Shown here piece by piece: positions 38,539-42,124 of a stretch of 42,124 nucleotides of DNA (its first letter is position 1; every line of letters starts with the position of its first letter). Origin of the DNA: an uncultured Bacteroidota bacterium (lineage in GTDB: Bacteria > Bacteroidota > Bacteroidia > Bacteroidales > P3); the NCBI GenBank assembly GCA_902784465.1, contig CACZUZ010000019.1, positions 1 through 42,124 of the forward strand, written 5' to 3'. The notes under the pieces are model-generated. The model did no database searches. It saw only the letters and a program-made list of their open reading frames with translations, and was not told the DNA's origin. Position numbers and translations under genes: made by a program.

Positions 38539-41500
38539 TTACTTCTTTACGACCTTCTTGACAGAGGTGCCGTTGGCAGTCTGGATGCGCAGCATGTAGG
38601 TGCCGGCAGTCAGGTTGCTGAGGTCGACCTTGTTGGTGCTCTCGAAGGTTGCGGCAACGCGTCCATTGATGTCCATAACCTCGACGCTAACGACATTGTC
38701 GGCATCAATGTTGACGATGCCATAGGTCGGGTTGGGGAAGACCTTCACATTGTCGAGATTGCCGGCCACATTGATGGCTTCATGTTCCTGGAAGATGGCC
38801 TCGAGAGTGGTGACATTGTCTTCGAGTGTGATGGTGCGTGGAGAATTGGTGTAGCCGTCGCTCCATTCCACGAAGTCGTAGCCTGGGTTGGCAACGGCCT
38901 CGACAGTGACTGTCTCGCCCATAGTACCGTGGTAGGTGGTCGATTGACTGCCATTGATGAGGACGTAACCCATAGCGTCGTCGTTGACGGTGACAGTGAG
39001 AGTGGCCTCCTGAGAACCGTTGGCGGCAAAGTTGGCGGTGATAGAGATAATCACACCAATCATAGATTCGTCAACTTCCAAATCGATTACCGACAGGTCG
39101 GTATCATAGATGGTGGTGTCGATGAAAGGTATGCCCATGAGCGAGATGGAGACGTCGGCAGAGGATAAGTGGTAACCCTCGTTAGGATAGACCGAGAAGT
39201 GGACGGTGTCGCCAATGGAGTACTGGTGTACGCCAGGGGCGGGATTGATGGTACCCATAGAGGCATTGTTGACGGCGGTGATGAGGGTCAGATAGCCTTC
39301 GGTGGTGGAATTGGTGTCTTCGGCGAAGTATGCAGTTACAAAGAACTTATACGCGTTGTAGCCAGCCCCGACGACGATGGGCTGATCGAAGAGGTTGAAC
39401 ACATCGGGTTCAGAAGAGCTGATGTATTGGTTGATGATGGTGTCGCTGTTCTCAAGGACGACGACATCCCAGCCTTCGAGCATGTGACCCGGGTAAGGTA
39501 TAGCGATGACACTACAGGTATCACCCTCGTAGAGATAGTGTGTGCCGGGAGCAGGGCTGGTAGTACCCATGGCGGCATTGTTGACAGCGATATTCACCAG
39601 CATGCTGTCGCTCTCGTAAGGATAGTTGAAGAAGAGAGCGGTGAATGAGATGGGGCTGGCATCGTACCAGTAGTCGCCATCGATACTGATAACGTTGTTG
39701 GTGGCTCCCATGGCGGTGTCGTAATAGACAGTGCCATTAACGTTGTAGGAATATGCCCAGCCGTGGAAGTAGTAGCCGGCGTTGGGGGTGGCTGTCACCG
39801 ACATGATGTCGAAACGGCCAATCTGATAGGTGCCGGGGGCGGGGTTGGTCGTACCCATGGTGGCGTCGTTGACTGCTATGTTGACAGTGAGCGAGTCGAC
39901 ATCGACAAAGAGGTCGACGGTGGCGTTGGAGCTGCAGACGTTGGAAACGACGGCGAAGAGGGTGTCGGGCAACATTTCACCGCTGACGATGTTAAAGAGC
40001 TCGCCGTTGCTGTTACTCACGATGAAGGAGACTTCGTCGTCATAAGAGCCGGGCAGCCAATAGAATTGGACGGGATAATCGCTGCACACCTCGATGGTGT
40101 CGCTATCGTATCCCATGTCAACAGTGAACGTGTGGATTGTAGTATTATTCTGTTTGACTTGGATGCTGCCGCCATTCCAGCCATCACCATAGGCGTCGGA
40201 GCCGCTGATGACGAGGTCGCAAGTAGTGCCGTTGCAGGCCAGATCCTCTTCAAAGATTGCGGTGAAGGTGAGGGGAGTGAGGTTGGAGAGGTTAGCCGAG
40301 AGAGTAGCCGGATTGTCGACAATAGTGGTTGTGGTGAGAGCGCCGGTATAGTAGTAAGAGACATCCCAATGCGAGAAATGGTAGCCAGGGAAAGCGGTGG
40401 CGCTAATGGTGAGGTTTGTGCCGTCGGCAATCTGATAGATGCCCGGTGCGGGAGTGACGGTACCCATGGTGGCGTCATTCACAGCCATGATGTAGGTCGC
40501 AGTGTCGGGATTTTGAGGAACAGTGCCTGATGTGAAGACTGCCTTGAGGTTCACGTTGTTGGCAGCCATGAAGGTGTAGGGGTTGTCGGTGCTGACAACG
40601 CTGTCGTTGTCATCGGTCCAGTTGTCAAAGGCGTAGCCGGTGTTAGGAGTGGCAGTGACAGTGACATTGTCGCCGGTGGTGTAGACACCATTGCCAGAGA
40701 CCGTGCCGTAGAAAGCATCGTTGGCGCTGACGTTGACCACGACTTGGTTGGCGTTGGGCTGTTCGCGGATGGTGAAGTTGTCGAGAGTAAGCCAGTACTC
40801 GTCGGAGCAATCCCAATGGCGGAGTGCAAGGTAAATTGACTGGCCAGCGTAAGCGCTGAGGTTGACGACAGGGTAGGTCGGGTCGTCGTTTGAGGTCAGC
40901 GTCCACTGCTGAAGGAGAGTGAAAGCTGTGGTGTCGTTAGTGGTGGTCGAGACATAGAGTCCGTAGTGTTCGGCAGGATAATTGACATCCTGAGGACGTG
41001 CGCTCCACGACACTTCATAGTTGGAGTTGGAAGGCAGTGTGATTTGAGGGCTGATGAGCCAGTTGTCGGGAGTCAAGACTCCCACGTTGTTCATATACGA
41101 TTTCGAGTTGAAAACATTAACACCCTGGTAAGAATCAATTTCCCATGAGAGGCCGTCGCCGTCGCCGTCGATGATTGTCCAGCAGGTAGGCATGGTCTCG
41201 AAAGTCTCGGTGTAGGGCAGGGTCACAGTGCAGTCGTCAGTGGAGTCGGTACCGGTTTCGCTGACAGTAACGCTGTCGATCCAAGCATAGTAGCTGAAGG
41301 TGCCATAGTAATTGACGGCTAATTTCACAGCATTGGCGGGGATGATGGTCTCATAGGTCTGGAAGTCGGTCTGGCCTGTGGTGCTGTGGCTGGTGGCATC
41401 CCATACTGTGTCGGTAGCGGTGATGTAGCCGAAGGTGAGCTGGTCGTTGTTGCCGTGTGTTGCGTAGTGTACCTTGACGTTCAGTGCAGTGGCATCGTTG

Positions 41501-42124
41501 CTGACGACAAAGTCAGGTGAATAGCCATACTGGTTGTAGTCGCTGGCGGAGGTATAGGAGCTGAAACGCCAGCAGCTGGCGTTGTTGATGGTGACAAAAC
41601 CCATACCATTGGATGTACCTACATCGTTGGCGCTGTTGTTGGAGACGAATGTCCAGCAGTTGCGAGTGGCGCTGGTCTCGGCGAAGTCTTCAACGTAAGG
41701 CAGGGTCGAGGCTACGCAAGCAGTGTTGACGACGGTGCTGACGACGGTGCTTTCCTCGCTGCCACAGACAGATGCAACACCAAAGGTGTATTGAGTCATG
41801 GGTGACAGGCCGGTGACAGTGTAGCTGTTGTTTGAGGTGTTGCCAAGCAATGTCACAGTACCGACAGTGCTCAGGTCGTAGACGTTGTAGCTGTCGGCGG
41901 TGCCGTTCCAAGACAGTGTGACGTTGTTGGCGGTGACATTGTCGGCAACGACGCCGGTGGGAGCCATGCAAGAGGGCACCTCAGTCACGGTGAGGGTGTA
42001 GTCCTCTGCTATGGAGTAGGAGCCGGAGAAGCATGGGTTGGCACTGGCAGCATCTTCGATAGAGCCTGTAAAGCTGTCAAGAAGGTTGTCGGCGGCAGCG
42101 ATACGCATACGGTAGTTGCCGACA
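38539..42124 (-). CDS. Large T9SS-exported adhesin-like protein (C-terminal part, start outside window)
   Basis: The frame is open to the window's right edge, where GNYRMRIAAAD looks like the end of a GEVED-type domain, so the N-terminus is missing. Counting from the first Met inside the window (42108), a fibronectin type III domain spans about 48-128. Two cleaved-adhesin/MAM-like domains span about 136-285 (LPYVEDFAETS, NCWTF) and about 293-450 (LPYTETFETMPTCWTI, NWLISPQITLP). About seven bacterial repeats follow (about 460-1110), several sharing VNDATMGTxxPAPGTY. A T9SS type A tail ends the protein (about 1122-1189: KVFPNPTYGIVNID, EVMDINGRVAATF, KKVVKK). It is probably a surface or secreted adhesin. 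The last repeat and tail closely resemble those of the C10 peptidase. Confidence 0.88.
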   Translation of the reverse strand, partial: VGNYRMRIAAADNLLDSFTGSIEDAASANPCFSGSYSIAEDYTLTVTEVPSCMAPTGVVADNVTANNVTLSWNGTADSYNVYDLSTVGTVTLLGNTSNNSYTVTGLSPMTQYTFGVASVCGSEESTVVSTVVNTACVASTLPYVEDFAETSATRNCWTFVSNNSANDVGTSNGMGFVTINNASCWRFSSYTSASDYNQYGYSPDFVVSNDATALNVKVHYATHGNNDQLTFGYITATDTVWDATSHSTTGQTDFQTYETIIPANAVKLAVNYYGTFSYYAWIDSVTVSETGTDSTDDCTVTLPYTETFETMPTCWTIIDGDGDGLSWEIDSYQGVNVFNSKSYMNNVGVLTPDNWLISPQITLPSNSNYEVSWSARPQDVNYPAEHYGLYVSTTTNDTTAFTLLQQWTLTSNDDPTYPVVNLSAYAGQSIYLALRHWDCSDEYWLTLDNFTIREQPNANQVVVNVSANDAFYGTVSGNGVYTTGDNVTVTATPNTGYAFDNWTDDNDSVVSTDNPYTFMAANNVNLKAVFTSGTVPQNPDTATYIMAVNDATMGTVTPAPGIYQIADGTNLTISATAFPGYHFSHWDVSYYYTGALTTTTIVDNPATLSANLSNLTPLTFTAIFEEDLACNGTTCDLVISGSDAYGDGWNGGSIQVKQNNTTIHTFTVDMGYDSDTIEVCSDYPVQFYWLPGSYDDEVSFIVSNSNGELFNIVSGEMLPDTLFAVVSNVCSSNATVDLFVDVDSLTVNIAVNDATMGTTNPAPGTYQIGRFDIMSVTATPNAGYYFHGWAYSYNVNGTVYYDTAMGATNNVISIDGDYWYDASPISFTALFFNYPYESDSMLVNIAVNNAAMGTTSPAPGTHYLYEGDTCSVIAIPYPGHMLEGWDVVVLENSDTIINQYISSSEPDVFNLFDQPIVVGAGYNAYKFFVTAYFAEDTNSTTEGYLTLITAVNNASMGTINPAPGVHQYSIGDTVHFSVYPNEGYHLSSADVSISLMGIPFIDTTIYDTDLSVIDLEVDESMIGVIISITANFAANGSQEATLTVTVNDDAMGYVLINGSQSTTYHGTMGETVTVEAVANPGYDFVEWSDGYTNSPRTITLEDNVTTLEAIFQEHEAINVAGNLDNVKVFPNPTYGIVNIDADNVVSVEVMDINGRVAATFESTNKVDLSNLTAGTYMLRIQTANGTSVKKVVKK

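Overview
The window comes from a member of the Bacteroidota, most likely order Bacteroidales. Three predicted secreted proteins end in type IX secretion (T9SS) type A sorting tails. A complete Bat (aerotolerance) operon is present. Several genes are preceded by the Bacteroides-type -7 box TAnnTTTG and have no obvious Shine-Dalgarno sequence. The family cannot be fixed from this stretch; a gut- or host-associated uncultured lineage is an inference.

Layout. 1-630: start of an Rpn/PD-(D/E)XK nuclease gene running off the left edge, then a small inverted-repeat-bounded element. 631-9554: plus-strand housekeeping genes: xerC/xerD-type recombinase, sufB, a SpoU/TrmH methyltransferase, a cluster of C_GCAxxG_C_C protein, HD hydrolase, YARHG membrane protein and RsmI-like methyltransferase, a Cys/Met-metabolism PLP enzyme, and elbB. 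9558-22013: a long minus-strand block, moxR - DUF58 - hypothetical - batA - batB - batC - batD - batE - WG-repeat protein - rseC-like, followed by a caspase-fold protein with its own promoter. 22275-29702: T9SS-exported beta-propeller protein, tyrS, and a C10 (streptopain-like) peptidase with a T9SS tail. 29703-33037: an accessory island with a mobile-element-like remnant, two AAA ATPases (DUF234 and DUF4143 types) and a truncated amidase. 33200-36248: two secreted proteins divergent from an unusual sigma factor. 36416-38044: an MFS transporter. 38125-38436: two minisatellite arrays. 38539-42124: the C-terminal part of a large T9SS adhesin-like protein.

The most interesting locus is 33200-36248. 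An ECF-type sigma factor is fused to a transmembrane helix and a C-terminal domain that looks like a shortened T9SS tail. It is divergent from a two-gene operon of predicted envelope proteins. The intergenic region holds two perfectly matching copies of a two-box element, TGTAAGATT-N10-AATGTGTA, one on each strand and pointing at each gene, with unrelated spacers. This looks like a self-contained regulon in which a membrane-tethered sigma factor drives itself and an envelope-protein operon.

Other notable points are a caspase-fold protein whose catalytic Cys is replaced by Thr, a Bat operon extended by WG-repeat and RseC-like genes, a sufB without sufC/sufD beside it, and a repeat-plus-tail module shared by the C10 peptidase and the adhesin.
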